64,000 bases of DNA, from contig NC_060060.1 in NCBI RefSeq assembly GCF_020283565.1, positions 58,451,257 through 58,515,256 on the forward strand, read 5' to 3'. The first letter of the stretch is position 1; every line of letters begins with the position of its first letter. The notes beneath the pieces are model-generated. The model was not told the origin of the DNA, searched no databases, and saw only the letters and a list, made by a program, of their open reading frames with translations. The position numbers and the translations under genes are program-made. Source of the stretch: Trifolium pratense. Taxonomy: Eukaryota; Streptophyta; Magnoliopsida; Fabales; Fabaceae. Of the stretch, positions 48,058 through 61,703 are shown piece by piece.

Positions 48058-48303
48058 TGATGAAGAGGTAAAGATGGTGTAAGAGAACGGATTAGGGTTA
48101 AATTTGGGAATCACCGGTTGTTTGCGATAGTTGAGGAGAATTCAAGTGAAAAGAAAAGTAATAACTTGGTGATAAACAGAAAAGTGAGAATAAGAAGTCT
48201 TTTTGAAAGCAAGAATTCAAGAAAAATCGCAGAAGATAAAGAAGAAGATGAACAGTTGACAGAGCGAAAGTTAGAGAAAAACTTAATAAAGGGAGAATTT
48301 GGC

Positions 48304-48311
48304 TATTTATA
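48304..48311 (-). promoter_or_regulatory. TATA box for the antisense PMD gene
   Basis: TATAAATAG on the minus strand, about 250 bp upstream of the PMD start codon and about 240 bp inside the 3' LTR boundary. It appears to be an element-internal promoter reading away from the 3' LTR. Confidence 0.55.
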
Positions 48312-48546
48312 GAGGCACGCGGATTGAGGAAAATAACAAATTTTTCAACTTCCTGTGGTGACAAGTGTCCAAACCCCTTGATAGGTGGGAATAAAAAACA
48401 AGTTTTGGAGCCAATCCAAAGTTTTGAATGGCAACTTAAACGATAGGAGAGATAAATGGAAAAGAAAGTTATCCATTAGTACCTTCAAAAACGCCACTTC
48501 CTCTTTCGATAGACACAGTCGAAAATGGCTTTTTTGGGGGGCAATT

Positions 48547-49321
48547 TGTTGGATATAAATTTGGTATTTATCAATTAAATATAATTGGTGGGTCCAATAT
48601 TTATTTGGAGGTGATATTGTCAAAATAAAACTTTCAAAGGTGGCGTCGAAAGCCAGCTAGGTCGAAGCCAAAAAGCGCTTCGAGGGATATGGATAACGCG
48701 TCCAATTTTGGTTTTGCCAGGAAGCTATCGAAAGCGCGAAATCGAACCGATGGAGAGTTGGGCCAAGCCTAAAGAAGGAACAACGAACGGCCCAAGAGGT
48801 CTTGGCGCGCGCTGAAGGAATGAAAGATGAAAGTGGAGAACGTGGTCGACGTGGCAAATGGAGGAGCGTCCAGATGATCGAGAAACAGTTACCACTTTGT
48901 AGTAGTATTTATAGTAGTTTTTCATTCAGAACAAAGGTCACAAAATTTTATACAAACACTCTCTCTAAAATTCTAAGTACTCAGCGATCGAACGAACGGA
49001 ATTCAGAAGAGAAATGTATGTTTTGTGAACCATCTTTATTTGTAATTGCTTTTCATTCAATACAATTTGTTTCCAGTAATCTTCTCCAAGTTTAAATTCA
49101 GATACTTGCTTGAGAAACTGCTACTTCGAGGCGATTCGAATTAGTTTCTCTTGTATGCTTTAAAACATTTTAATTCCTAAGTGTTTGTTTCCTTATTAAA
49201 ACGAACATTCAAACAGTTTTCTTACAACGAATAAACACAAAATTGTCCTGAGATTTACTAGTTGATCTCGCGAGTTTAAACACTTAAACTAGCGGTTGTT
49301 TACCAAATTCCAACGTAAACA
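48547..49321 (+). repeat. 3' LTR of the Tat element
   Basis: It is 775 bp, the same length and apparently the same sequence as the 5' LTR. A short polypurine stretch (ggggggcaatt) precedes it at 48536-48546, and the TSD copy actac follows. Confidence 0.9.
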
Positions 49322-51308
49322 ACTACAAATAAATCGTTTGAAATGCAATTACAAATATAATTCATATTGTTAATAGTTTTAATTAAGTTTTATTGCTAAT
49401 ATTATTTTGATAATCTATATATATAAATTCTAGATAGTTCTCCTACCACTAATCCTAACCCTAATTGTATCAATCAATCATAGCCTTTAGATCATTTCTT
49501 TTTGTGGATAAATCAAGAGTTAGATAATAACCTCTTTTAATGTTTTTTTAGTGTCAAACCTTTTGATTGACATTCCCACTATAATAAAATCAGTTTTGTG
49601 AATTTATTATTTTATAATATATATGTCTTACATCCTCCTCATACATATATGGGCATGTGAAATTTCTATTTGGAAGGATTATTAATGTTGTAGAAGAATG
49701 ATATGTTTCTGAAATTTTATGATTTTATTGTATGTTTCTTTTTCTTTGTATTTGACGAGTGAGTCTATATTGTTGATTTTGCAAGTATATATAGATTTTG
49801 ATGCTTTTTATTCTATTTTAACATTTTATCATAGTCATTGTATAACCCTTCTACCAAACCCTCTTTCTCATCCTTATTTCTTCATTTCTTTTCCTTTTAA
49901 TATTCAATATTTATTTTTTTTCTTAGCATTCTTATTGTCTAATTTGTGATATTTCTGTAGTGGGACTTTGCATGATATTTACGAAACACTACAAATAAAT
50001 CGTTTGAAATGCAATTACAATATTGTTAATAGTTTTAATTAAGTTTTATTGCTAATATTATTTTGATAATATCTATTGTTTCAATTATTAATTTATTATT
50101 GATACAAATAATTTTTTGACGCTTCATTATAAAACAACGCATAATGTTCGTACATCGCACACTACTACATTTACCAAGATCGATGCTCCACACATTCCAA
50201 TGAACCATTTTGATTTTATGCCATTCCAAGATATTTTGAATTCAACTGAAGAAAAAAAAATAGTTGGTAATGATTATTAGCTTTCGTTTTAATTTAAATC
50301 TCATATATTGATTGATATTTTAATTTGGATAATATGTGTCTATTTTAATTGTTTTAGATGTTATTGCGCATGTGATTGAAAGAAGTGAATTCAACATTAT
50401 TATAATATAAAATACCGCATAATACCCGTGCATCGCACGGGTGTGAGACTAGTTACAAAAAACCATAAGGGGGAAAGATTACAACATAACAAAAATTTGG
50501 TACAAAATTTTATTTCTGCACAAAAAATTTATTTCAGAAGATTCAGAAGAACCAAAAGGGGAAGATTACAGTCTAAATTTACAGCTCTGTTCGTCCCAAT
50601 ACCATTGTGGCCGTCACCGATGTCGTTAGAAATTGATTTGGGATTTTTTGTAAAAAGATTTTAGATGGTTTGGTTGTTGCAGAGCATATATGGGAATGAT
50701 CTGGATTTTTGTTTCTACCACTTTGCAAGGATAATTGGGAACTATTTTGCCAAAAGGATGAAAAATTGCAGATCCAAAATTGAAAGAAAGAGGACAAAAC
50801 GTAGACACTGGTGGAGGAGCAACGGCGTAACGATGTGCTGTCACGGCGGTGGCGGAGTTTTGTTGAAATAGAGAGGAGGGAGAAGACACTGGCATTGAAG
50901 AAGATGAAGAGTAACCATAGAAGCACTAAAATGTGTTTCTCTCTCTTGACAGTTGCGGGGAAAATCTGGACTATAGCAAAAATAAAATCTGGACTGTTAA
51001 TATCACTACTTGCCACATGGCAGACATCTAGTAAAGCACTGGAGGAAAAGGAGGATAAGCAAATGGAGCTGATCTCAACTCATTAAGTACGATAGATAGA
51101 TAGATAGATATAAGAAAGACAAGAAATACACTTAAGAAACAAAAATCAAAATTGAAAACATGTGATAGTGGGACGTGGCAGAAATCAGGGAGGAGTTGGA
51201 GATAAATGCAAGGGTGGTGATGGTTCCTGTATTTCGTCAACACGTGATTCGCACAAAAAAGCATTTCGGTTAAGTTAATTATGTGTATTTTTAAATAATT
51301 ATTTTGGA

Positions 51309-51469
51309 ATTTTTTTTTTTTTGCTTTCACCACCAGTTGAATCTGGTTCGAGGGTCATTTCTGGCATCAAGTGGTTCTAGCCCCCTCCCGATCGCAGTTG
51401 CGGGGAATCGAACCGTGGTCCTTCCTACCAAGTTCAACGTCAATCATCACTGAACCAACTAGCGATTGG
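51309..51469 (-). mobile_element. tRNA-derived SINE with 9-bp target duplication
   Basis: On the minus strand the element starts with tRNA-like sequence: an A-box-like tagttggttcagtg, then a B-box ggttcgattcc at 51414-51404. It ends in a poly(A) of about 13 (51322-51310). It is flanked by tattttgga on both sides (51300-51308 and 51470-51478). Confidence 0.8.
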
Positions 51470-51479
51470 TATTTTGGAG

Positions 51480-53930
51480 ATATTTTTATAACATTGTAAA
51501 AAGTTCTTTGAAAAAAACGAAACTCAATTTATTTTTATGTCGCGATTTTTGTTACATTTATCTTTATCTTTTGAAATTTTAAAATTCATATATAATTCTT
51601 CACATTTTAAAAAATTCATATCTTTTGAAAGCTATTTTACTTTATGCCCAAAACACTCTTTCTTCGCCAATTTTTTTTTAAGGTTTTTAGCGAACCAATT
51701 ATTTATGTCTATTTCTTTTTTGGATTTTTGTCTACTCCTCCATAAAGTACCTGGAATCTTTTTTGAAACATAGACTAAAATCTCATTTTTATTCTATTTT
51801 TTTCTTAAACGTAGTATATAAAATAAAAGTCGTTTTTACTTTTTACATTTTTTTTACTTATAGCATTTTGCTTTTTACATCTTTTTCCCTTTAAAATGTT
51901 TGTTCACTATTGTAATTTTTAACAATGTTTCGGTGTTAATACCATACCGCACCTCCAGAATTGCATTTGTAAAAAATATGTTCTTTCAATTCCCACTCTA
52001 AAGTTCGAAAAACGTTAACTCAAAATCTTATATAATTTGTCTTTTAAGTATATTCAATTCAATTGGCACCCTATGTAGAAGGAGCTTTCAACAAATACAA
52101 CTCTCACAACCTCTCCAACACAATATATTTTATGACACCTGTTGGAACAAAGTTGAGAATTGAAAATAAAATTGAGTCTTATATCGGGTACTAAAGCATA
52201 CCAGTGTGTATTTTGAGAAAATCAATAAAGTGTAACATACTTGCATCATTGTGATTTATTTATCCATCAATTTGTAACGGTTATTTTTACGAAAAAAAAA
52301 AATCCGTTTTCTCAATAAACACGCAGCTCACAAAAATAAAAACATAGAACACCGTAAAAAAAAAAATTCAATGTGAGAACGGTGAAGAAAAAAAAGATGC
52401 TGCAGTCCCAAATTAAAAAAGGCTTATCACGCCTGATTTCTAGTTGTTGGTTGTTGCCAAATTCTACCTTCTTCTATCAATCATGATATCATAAGTTTCT
52501 TTCAGAAGTAATTTTATTGATAAGTTGTACAAAAATTTGTACAACTTATCAATAAAATTTTGTGAATTCATATTTCCTTCATATTCATACCTGCATCTGC
52601 ATGGTGCATCCACTAACCTTAGCAAGGTGAATTTTAATCTTTGTTCTCATAACCTTCTAAGTCCTTCAAAATCCTACAACACCACAAATATTTATTTATT
52701 AATAAAGGTAAAAGAAGTAAATATTGAAAAAGAAGGGATGTACCAAATTTAGGAAGAAAAATTAATTAAAGAGGCTACTCTTACCTGCAAGACATGTTCC
52801 TTAATTAGATGATTCAAAAGAAAAAAAAAATATTTGAACACAAAGATGAGAAGGGTAAATATTCATGTGGGAGTGTGAATGGTTTTTTTCCCTACATATA
52901 ATACAAATATATATTACTATATACTATTGAAATACTATTGAATGACAATACAAGTGTTTGATTCAAATAATGATAGAAGTATTGTAATTTGTAAATACAA
53001 GTGTGTTATAGATAGTGAAAGTGGAAGACTAGTGTTTGATTAAAATAAATGATTGTATAGTGGTGTGTGAGTTTGATTCCCAATGTCGAGAGGGGTGAAA
53101 AAAATAAGCTAAATATACACTTTGTTTGGTTAGAAAGATAGGGGAAAGAAGGATAATAAACAGAAAGAAAGGGTGAATAAATTCAGTTGTTTAAACAAAG
53201 GGATGACAATGTTATTTGAACAATGTTTTTAGCCAACTTTGGATTAACTTTTTTTTTCTTTTTTTTTATTGGACAAAAATAATAGAAAGAAAAAAAAAGG
53301 AGAGAATAAAAATATAATGTGGGTATGACAGAGAAATTTGTCCAAAAAAGTTGTTCCAATAATATTTCTTTTAATTTATAATATTAGAATTGTGTCTGTG
53401 TGAGAACTTTACCATTTCTCATGCATGACAATTTGAACTCTTTTCAGAAAGTTCATAGTCTATTTGATTGTTAAGCATGTTTTCTCATATTTGATCATTT
53501 TGTTTGGGACAACTTTGAGGGTTGCCCGTACCACAGTAAAATCTCGAAGCTCCGGTCCCACAAGTGGGACAATTCCAGTCAAGTCTACACATCAAATTTC
53601 CCTCTTACCCATCCACATCCATACACTAGAACAGAGTGTAGATCTCATTTCTTATTGGATCAATCAAAAATTTTACCGGCACCTCTTTCTTCATAGAAAT
53701 TTTCGCACGCATAAATTAAAATTATAAAAATAACACATCCCTAACTGAATCATACTAGAATTTGAAGCCCGAAAATTCTCACACATTAATTATTAAAAAT
53801 ATATCTGTTTATTGTCCCTTTTAGATCATTTATTTTTAAAACATGCACAATATTTTTCATTCAAAAATATAAAATTACAAACCCAAATATTATTAGATTG
53901 TGTTCTATTTTATATGTTATATATACATAT
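51480..53930. other. AT-rich intergenic DNA with a perfect inverted repeat
   Basis: There is no supported gene. A perfect 24-bp inverted repeat with a 2-base centre lies at 52510-52559 (arms aattttattgataagttgta... and its exact complement). The remainder consists of low-complexity A/T runs and short non-conserved frames. Confidence 0.5.
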
Positions 53931-53933
53931 CTA

Positions 53934-54998
53934 TCTATATATATAATTCCTAGATAGTTCTCCTACTATCCATCTTAACCCTAATCCACATCATCCACTT
54001 ACATCCAATTAAATCACACAATAATGCCACATCACTTCCTTATATTATATCATTCTCATCTCTATTTTTTTTTATATTATATCAATCTCATAATAAATAA
54101 TAAAGAATTATGCTTCTCCAATTATCCAAAAATTGATGTAACAAGATGTTACAATTTTCTACATTATTATTGAATTATACCTCTCAAATTATCCAAAAAT
54201 TGATGTCACAAGATGTTACACTTTTCTACATTATTATAACATTCCTTAGTGACAATGAAGATGAGCATAGTTAGATTCTCTTTCAACATTTATCCCATTT
54301 AAATGTCAACCGTTTTCATAGAAACAACAAAGAGTTTATAATTTAGTCACACAAAAAAATACGAAGAGTGTATACATTATTGACTTAATTACATTATAAT
54401 TGTAGAGAAGAGTGAAGGTTATGCAAAAAGTTAGGTTATGAGATTGAAATATATAACCATTATCATTATCATATTTCATTCAATTTTGATGGTCCCTACT
54501 CATTCTCTATACATATAGGTATATATAATTAGTATAACAGTTACTTCTTTATCCATGCATACATTTCTATTGAGTTTAGTTTTTAGTTAAAAAAAATCAC
54601 TCTTTCAAACCATAGCAGCTCCTATCTACCCTCATGTGTTTGCTATAGTAGCTAGAAAAACAAATCTAAAGTTGAAAGTTCGAATTGTTCATGTGTGGAA
54701 TGTAACAAACAAATACAAACCAAACTGAGGTTACGTCTATGAATATGTTGTTTGTTGATGAAAAGGTGATGTACTATCTTGATATACTTCTCACATTTTC
54801 ACAAAATCTCTATTGATATTTTTTTTTTATTATTGACTTTTTCCCTTTTTTTACTTTGATCATCCAGTGTGATAAGATTCTTGCTACTTTGGGAAAAAGT
54901 TTGGTTTCAAAGATAAAAAAATTGGTTGAAGAAGGATCAACATATAAAGTTGAAAATATATTGGTTGAAGGAAGTGATAAGTACATCACTTTTATTAA

Positions 54999-55047
<49 letters not shown>

Positions 55048-55151
55048 TTCATTTTCACAACACTTATTGTTACAATTTATACGAATAATTTTTCAACATT
55101 ATAATATAAAATACCACATAACACCTGTGCATCGCACGGGTGTGGGACTAG
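53934..55151 (+). mobile_element. Non-autonomous Helitron
   Basis: The 5' end TCTATATATATAATTCCTAG follows an A. The 3' end is a hairpin (CCTGTGC-ATC-GCACGGG) then TGTGGGACTAG, followed by T. It is 1,218 bp long. Inside are a duplicated segment of about 63 bp near 54113-54238 and a (ATT)n microsatellite at about 55000-55046. No Rep/Hel protein is present. Confidence 0.75.
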
Positions 55152-56233
55152 TATATATAATTCCTAAATAGTTATCCTAATGTTTATGTAAACCCTAATT
55201 CACTTAAACCAATCAAATGTTTTCATTTAGCCATGTCATCCAATACATCCAATTAAATCACTTTATCATGCCACATCACTTCCTATTTCTCTCTAAAACT
55301 CAATTTATTAGTTAATTTAATTCTTGCTCCTCTTCCAATGCCCACCAATCAATATGTATCCGTTTTATTTTTCTTTTCATATGCAACATTTACTTTGAAG
55401 AAATTATATGCCTAATAATATATTCACCATTTATATGCATTATCTTTTCATATGCTCTTTTCAAGTTTTTTTCCCCTTAAATGTGCATATCCATTACCCC
55501 CTATATATATATTACCTTCATTCATGCAACTTTATGCTTCTCTTCATTTCCAAATTATGTGTTGTTACCATTGTTTTGTAATATTTCCTTTTTGCAAATG
55601 GGTGACCATCATTCTTCTTCTTCTTAATTTTTGTTTTAATCTCTTTCTTTTAGTGGTTTTGGTATTTTTGTGATGATTACATCCAATTTTTTTTTCAAAA
55701 CTAAATACTTCGCATTAATCTGTGTCATTTCTTTGTTCATATGATTCATCCTCTTTTACGAATTAGTAGGTCTTTTGTGTGGAGTAATTCAAATTAGCAT
55801 TCCTATGGTAATTTCAAACCAACATAAATCTATTATCTATGTATCATTTAAATGTGTCATTTTAATTTTCATTTTTTTGTCAATTAACTGATCTTCTATA
55901 CTAACTTCCAAATAATCCAAGGTGTGATTCAGATGATTGGTCCTATTGTTGTTCCGTTAGCCGATGATTTAATGCAAACACAAAGAATGACTATTGAGAA
56001 GTTGTTCGAATCCCCTATTTATAGATTTATAAAACTAGATGCTCTAATTAATTATAAATTTGATATTTTTATTTGTGGACTAATTAAGCGAAAACACTTC
56101 AACCATGCTATGATTGGAGTTTGAATCTCGGATTCTCTATTTTATTATTTTAAAAATATTTATTGTTTCAATTTCTCCGATTATAATATAAAACAACGCA
56201 TCACATCCGTGCATCGCACAGGTAAGGGTCTAG
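55152..56233 (+). mobile_element. Second Helitron abutting the first
   Basis: It starts directly at the 3' end of the preceding Helitron with related 5'-terminal sequence (tatatataattcctaaatag, the initial TC being lost or shared). It ends with a slightly imperfect hairpin (CCGTGC-ATC-GCACAGG) and CTAG at 56230-56233, then T. It is 1,082 bp, with no replicase frame. Confidence 0.6.
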
Positions 56234-56497
56234 TATAGTACTAGTAGTGAATAATAATATAAGAATTTTCTTTTACTCAAAACAAACCCAATTAAACAAC
56301 AATTTAATATAAACAAGTCGCACTAACAATATAAATTCTACGGCTTACTAATATATAAATTATTTTGTCTTCAAAATTATTAAATCTAATCTCATGCTCT
56401 CTCAGCATTTCAAAATAGACAAGGTACATAATGTTCCCATTTAATTTATTGATGAATGAAATATAAAGAAGGTATTCTTGATCAATTTCATATCTTT

Positions 56498-58724
56498 TCA
56501 ATCCCAAAGTTCTTCAGCAGTTTTGTAAGGTCCATTTTCTGAGATAAAACGTTCTCCTTTAAAAGCACGATATTGTGGTATTTGCTTAATCTTCTCCAAA
56601 TCAATATCATTTAACTTCCAATCGAAGATTTCAAGATTTGCTTTCATTCTCTCCTTGTTGAAGCTCTTCACAATTGGAGTCGAACCTTGCTCTATTAACC
56701 ATCTCAACGCAATCTGTAATATAATAGTAGTAGAGTAAGTATATGAGGGTGTTTTTACAAGATTTTTCTTAAAAGGTCACGTGGTCAAATAAATTGCATT
56801 TGATCACACTCATAAAAATTATTATATCCTTTAATAATTTAAAAAGTAAATGTTATTTTAATTATATTTTAAATATTTATTTTACTTTTGATGATTGTGA
56901 TCAAACTGGTCACGTGACCATCTAAGAATATTATAGTACAATAAAACTTGTTTTAATTCAAGACTTGTTTTTTTATTACCAAAAATAACATTTCCACATG
57001 ATTTGACTCTACTAAAGTGAATGATTTAATCTAAATGTATAGTTTGATCATTTTATCACACTTGTTCTGAATTTGATTAGTAAGAAAATTTACCTGTGCC
57101 ACAGTCTTTCCTGATGCAATTGCAATGTCTTTTAGTATTGGATTGTCCATAACAGCAAGTGAACCCCACACAGCTCCATTAGCTCCCAAAGGGGACCATG
57201 CACTAACATGAATCCCTTTCTCTTTGCAGAATTTTTTCAGATTTTCTTGATGCCATGCTGCATTCATTTCCACCTGGCATGGAAATTATGCATATTACTA
57301 TTAGATTATTGGCAGAACATTAATGATGTCTTTAGAAATTAATTGTTTTTTATTCTAAATGGTGATGATATATTCCCTTAATAGTATAATCTTAGCATAA
57401 AATATAAGAATTTTTTTGTCATAGCTCTTTGAATTTTGATGAAAGGGGTTTTATTAATTCGGACTTCAATCATCAAGTACAAAACTACATATAGATATTA
57501 ACGTGACAACCAAATTTTCCAACTACGTGTAGTTTTGATTATATACAATTCAGATAAAGACATCGCTTAGGCGTTCTTTTCTTTAATTCTATTTTATGCT
57601 TGGAATTTTTAGGATCATTTTATGATTAAATAAAAGGTATCTCTATGCATACATATCTCTCAAAATAGTTGAGACTTATTTAAAGAGTTGACAACCGTCA
57701 AAATATGTACTTTCGATATACACCAAGTGCAAATAGATTTCGCAACAATACAATTAAGGCAAATTATATCCATAGATCCTTAGAAAAAAATATCCATAGA
57801 TCCTTAAAAATTTAAATTTACATTTATAATATAAATGCATCTTACCTGGACAAGAGCAGGAGGAATAGATGCATATTCTAGAATTTCGGAAATTTTTTTC
57901 ACACCAAAGTTGCTGAGACCAATAGACTTAGCCAAGCCCAAATTAGCACACTTTTCCATATCTTCCCATGTCCCTTTCATATCAATTGGAAGAATGTCTC
58001 CATGGTTGTAGTTGGTCCCTTTAACCCCTTGTCTCAACCTCACTGGAAAATGAATTAGGTATAAATCCACATATTCTAAGCCCAACCTCCTTATAGAATA
58101 AAAAAAAAATCAAATTAGACAATCCTATCCAACACATGCAAAAAAAAAAAAAAAAAAAAAAGCGTTACAATATAATGTTGAGAAATTTGGCAACATGATC
58201 TTAAAGAAAAGAAATGTTCGATTTATGGAATTGTCTGTTTAGAAAGTAATTCAATCTTAAAAAAAAGTCAATTTCAACTCGAAAATTAGTCCTTTCACGG
58301 ACCTAAAATGTCTAAGCAATGGAGATACCTTGACCAAATAACGGGGAGTTAAATAAGTAAAAAAAGGAAAAAAAAATTAATTAAATGAGTGAGAGTAATT
58401 AATTTACTTCAATGAATTTTTTAGTGCTGGGAGAACAAGGCCAGGGTGAGCCTCAGTACACCATAATTTAGTAGTGATAAAAATTTCACTACGATTTTTA
58501 ATAAGACCTTGCTCTAATGCTTGTGCTATGGCTTGACCTAGAGGTTCCTCAGAACCATAATAAGCAGCAGTATCAAAATGCCTATAGCCAATTTTAATGG
58601 CATTGATAAATGCTGGAATGAGTTCATGATGTGGTGGTAAGGGTACAGTTCCTGTGCCAAATCCTATCATTGGCATTTTGTGACCTGAATTTAGAACAAT
58701 TTCTGGAATTGATTTTGATTCCAT
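56498..58724 (-). CDS. Aldo-keto reductase, AKR4 family (AKR3)
   Basis: Third member of the local reductase family, with the same four-exon structure: 58724-58408, 58089-57846, 57273-57094 and 56713-56498. All introns are GT-AG and the product is 318 aa. The tetrad is conserved: Asp51 and Tyr56 (HFDTAAYYG), Lys86 (TTKLW), His119 (YLIHFP, with Phe instead of the Trp seen in AKR1/2). The phosphate-contact motif is VKSFNKERM. The C-terminus stops at EELWD, three residues shorter than the paralogues. The catalytic loop reads [26 protein letters not shown] lies on the minus strand at 58770-58761, about 40 bp upstream of the ATG. It is predicted functional, with a substrate probably different from AKR1/2 given the active-site differences. 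Confidence 0.92.
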
Positions 58725-59071
58725 TGCTTCTATGGTTGTAAAGAGATGGAGATTATTGAATTTATTTATAATATGATATGGTTAATGTAAAGTGTACCTT
58801 TGTGATTTTTAAGGGCTAATGAGGTACATTGAATTTTTATTTTTTTTACAAGAGTACATTGCATACATTTTTTTATTTTTTTTTTTGAAATAGTACATTG
58901 AATACATTGACTACTCCCTTTCTTCCCTATAATAAATTGTGTAAGATTTGTACAAAACACTGCTTCAACAAAAAAATTTGCACAAAACATAATTGTTTAA
59001 GATTTTTACCATAAACAAAAATTATATCTAAAAATGAATAATATATTTGACCAATTTTTTTTTTTTAAAAA

Positions 59072-60787
<1,716 letters not shown>

Positions 60788-60808
60788 TATATATATATAT
60801 ATATATAG

Positions 60809-61185
60809 GGCATATCATATGAGATTGACAATTATATATGAGAATGATAAGAATGAATATGAGCCATCTGACACCAGGAGGGATCCGTTGACTCCGGGAG
60901 TAAGTCTCTATTGGCATTATATTTCTTTAATTCAACCGTTGAATTCAAAGATCTCATTAAGTATATCAACTCCACAAATTTTTATAAAAATTCAAAACCG
61001 TTTAATACTTTTTCTGATAACTTCAATTGAGCGTACGACAAACTTTTAAAAAAAAAACCGTTGAATTTCAATAGTCTGAATACATAACTACATTTTTTGA
61101 ATTTTTATAAAAATTTGTGGAGTTGATATACTTGGTAAAGAAAAATAGTTATGTGAGATCTCATATAACTATTTTTCTTTAAGGG
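60809..61185. repeat. MITE-like element with internal inverted repeat
   Basis: The segment has 'catatgaga' words near the left end and 'tctcatata' near the right. Internal arms are 'tatatcaactccacaaat' (60961-60978) and its complement (about 61111-61128). It is non-coding. Confidence 0.45.
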
Positions 61186-61680
61186 ACCATTGCTAGCACA
61201 TCTTGCTAATTCAGGTGCAGTGCTAGCAAGATGTGATTGTTGTATCCTGGAGTGTATTAGCTATGTGACCAACTGCACCGGATAACTTACTTGTGGGGGC
61301 GAAATACTCTTAAGCACAGTGTATTAGCACGCCTCAGTCAAATTCTATAAGTTCTTCTCATTTTATATTTTATTTTATTATGAATCTATTTATCTGTAAA
61401 ATTAATTTCTCATATTTTATTATTTGAAATAATTCTATGTCATAATATTTTTCCAACATGTTAAAGTTCCCATGGACGGGGCTTATGTACCACCGGATTA
61501 ACTTGAATAAGGAACATCCTATCCTCTATGAGGGCAAAAGTTAATATGCATAAGGGTGTTTTTATGCACAGTACATAAGTCAATTATAGCCATTTGATCA
61601 TGGAATTGTTTTGCCACGTGTTACGATCTGAATGTGTGACACTGTGAGCCTTGTCACACACGATCACACTCAGATCACAG
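61186..61680. other. Unassigned non-coding stretch
   Basis: It contains an inverted pair, catcttgct / agcaagatg, at about 61198-61232. It is otherwise unremarkable, and no gene is supported. Confidence 0.4.
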
Positions 61681-61703
61681 AGCTACGAAATCGCTCGTCT
61701 ACG

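Larger units (their letters stand above)
35770..49321 (+). mobile_element. Ty3/gypsy Tat-lineage LTR retrotransposon with antisense genes
   Basis: It is 13,552 bp with TG...CA LTRs of 775 bp each (35770-36544 and 48547-49321) in which I see no differences. The 5-bp duplication actac is perfect (35765-35769, 49322-49326). The uninterrupted target is visible in the sister Helitron units. The primer-binding site begins two bases after the 5' LTR (TGGCACGCCCAGTGGGACC, 36548 on). A ggggggc polypurine stretch precedes the 3' LTR. The order gag-PR, RT (deleted), RNase H, second archaeal-type RNase H, integrase, antisense ORFs is characteristic of the Tat lineage. Identical LTRs imply a very recent insertion. 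Confidence 0.92.
34523..50452 (+). mobile_element. Non-autonomous Helitron with three tandem 5' units, split by a retrotransposon
   Basis: The 5' terminus is TC (TCTATATATATAAATTCTAG at 34523) after an A. The 3' terminus is a CCCGTGC-ATC-GCACGGG hairpin (50425-50441) followed 7 bases later by CTAG (50449-50452), then T. These match Helitron ends and A^T insertion. The 667-bp 5' unit is repeated head-to-tail: 34523-35189; 35190-35769 plus 49327-49413 (interrupted by the retrotransposon, also 667 bp in total); and from 49414. No Rep/helicase protein is present, so it is non-autonomous. Confidence 0.8.
34158..51081. mobile_element. MULE-like element, outer shell of a triple nest
   Basis: The left end GAGTTGAGATCAGCTCCA (34158) and right end TGGAGCTGATCTCAACTC (to 51081) are inverted repeats continuing about 70 bp with scattered mismatches. 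The flanks attaagtta (34149-34157) and attaagtac (51082-51090) match at 7 of 9 positions, consistent with an aged 9-bp MULE duplication. Removing the Helitron leaves 365 + 629 bp, the size of the other Pack-MULE here. The right-hand interior (50460-50990) is unidentified sequence with a long minus-strand frame (51016-50579) that I do not recognise. Confidence 0.65.

Noticed and set aside
50579..51016. 145-aa minus-strand ORF near the right end of the outer MULE
   Set aside because: No recognisable domain, and the composition reads like a shadow of non-coding sequence overlapping the MULE TIR. It is mentioned only as part of the element.
53934..56233. Autonomous Helitron with Rep/helicase
   Set aside because: No long frame with rolling-circle Rep or helicase motifs exists in any of the Helitrons here.
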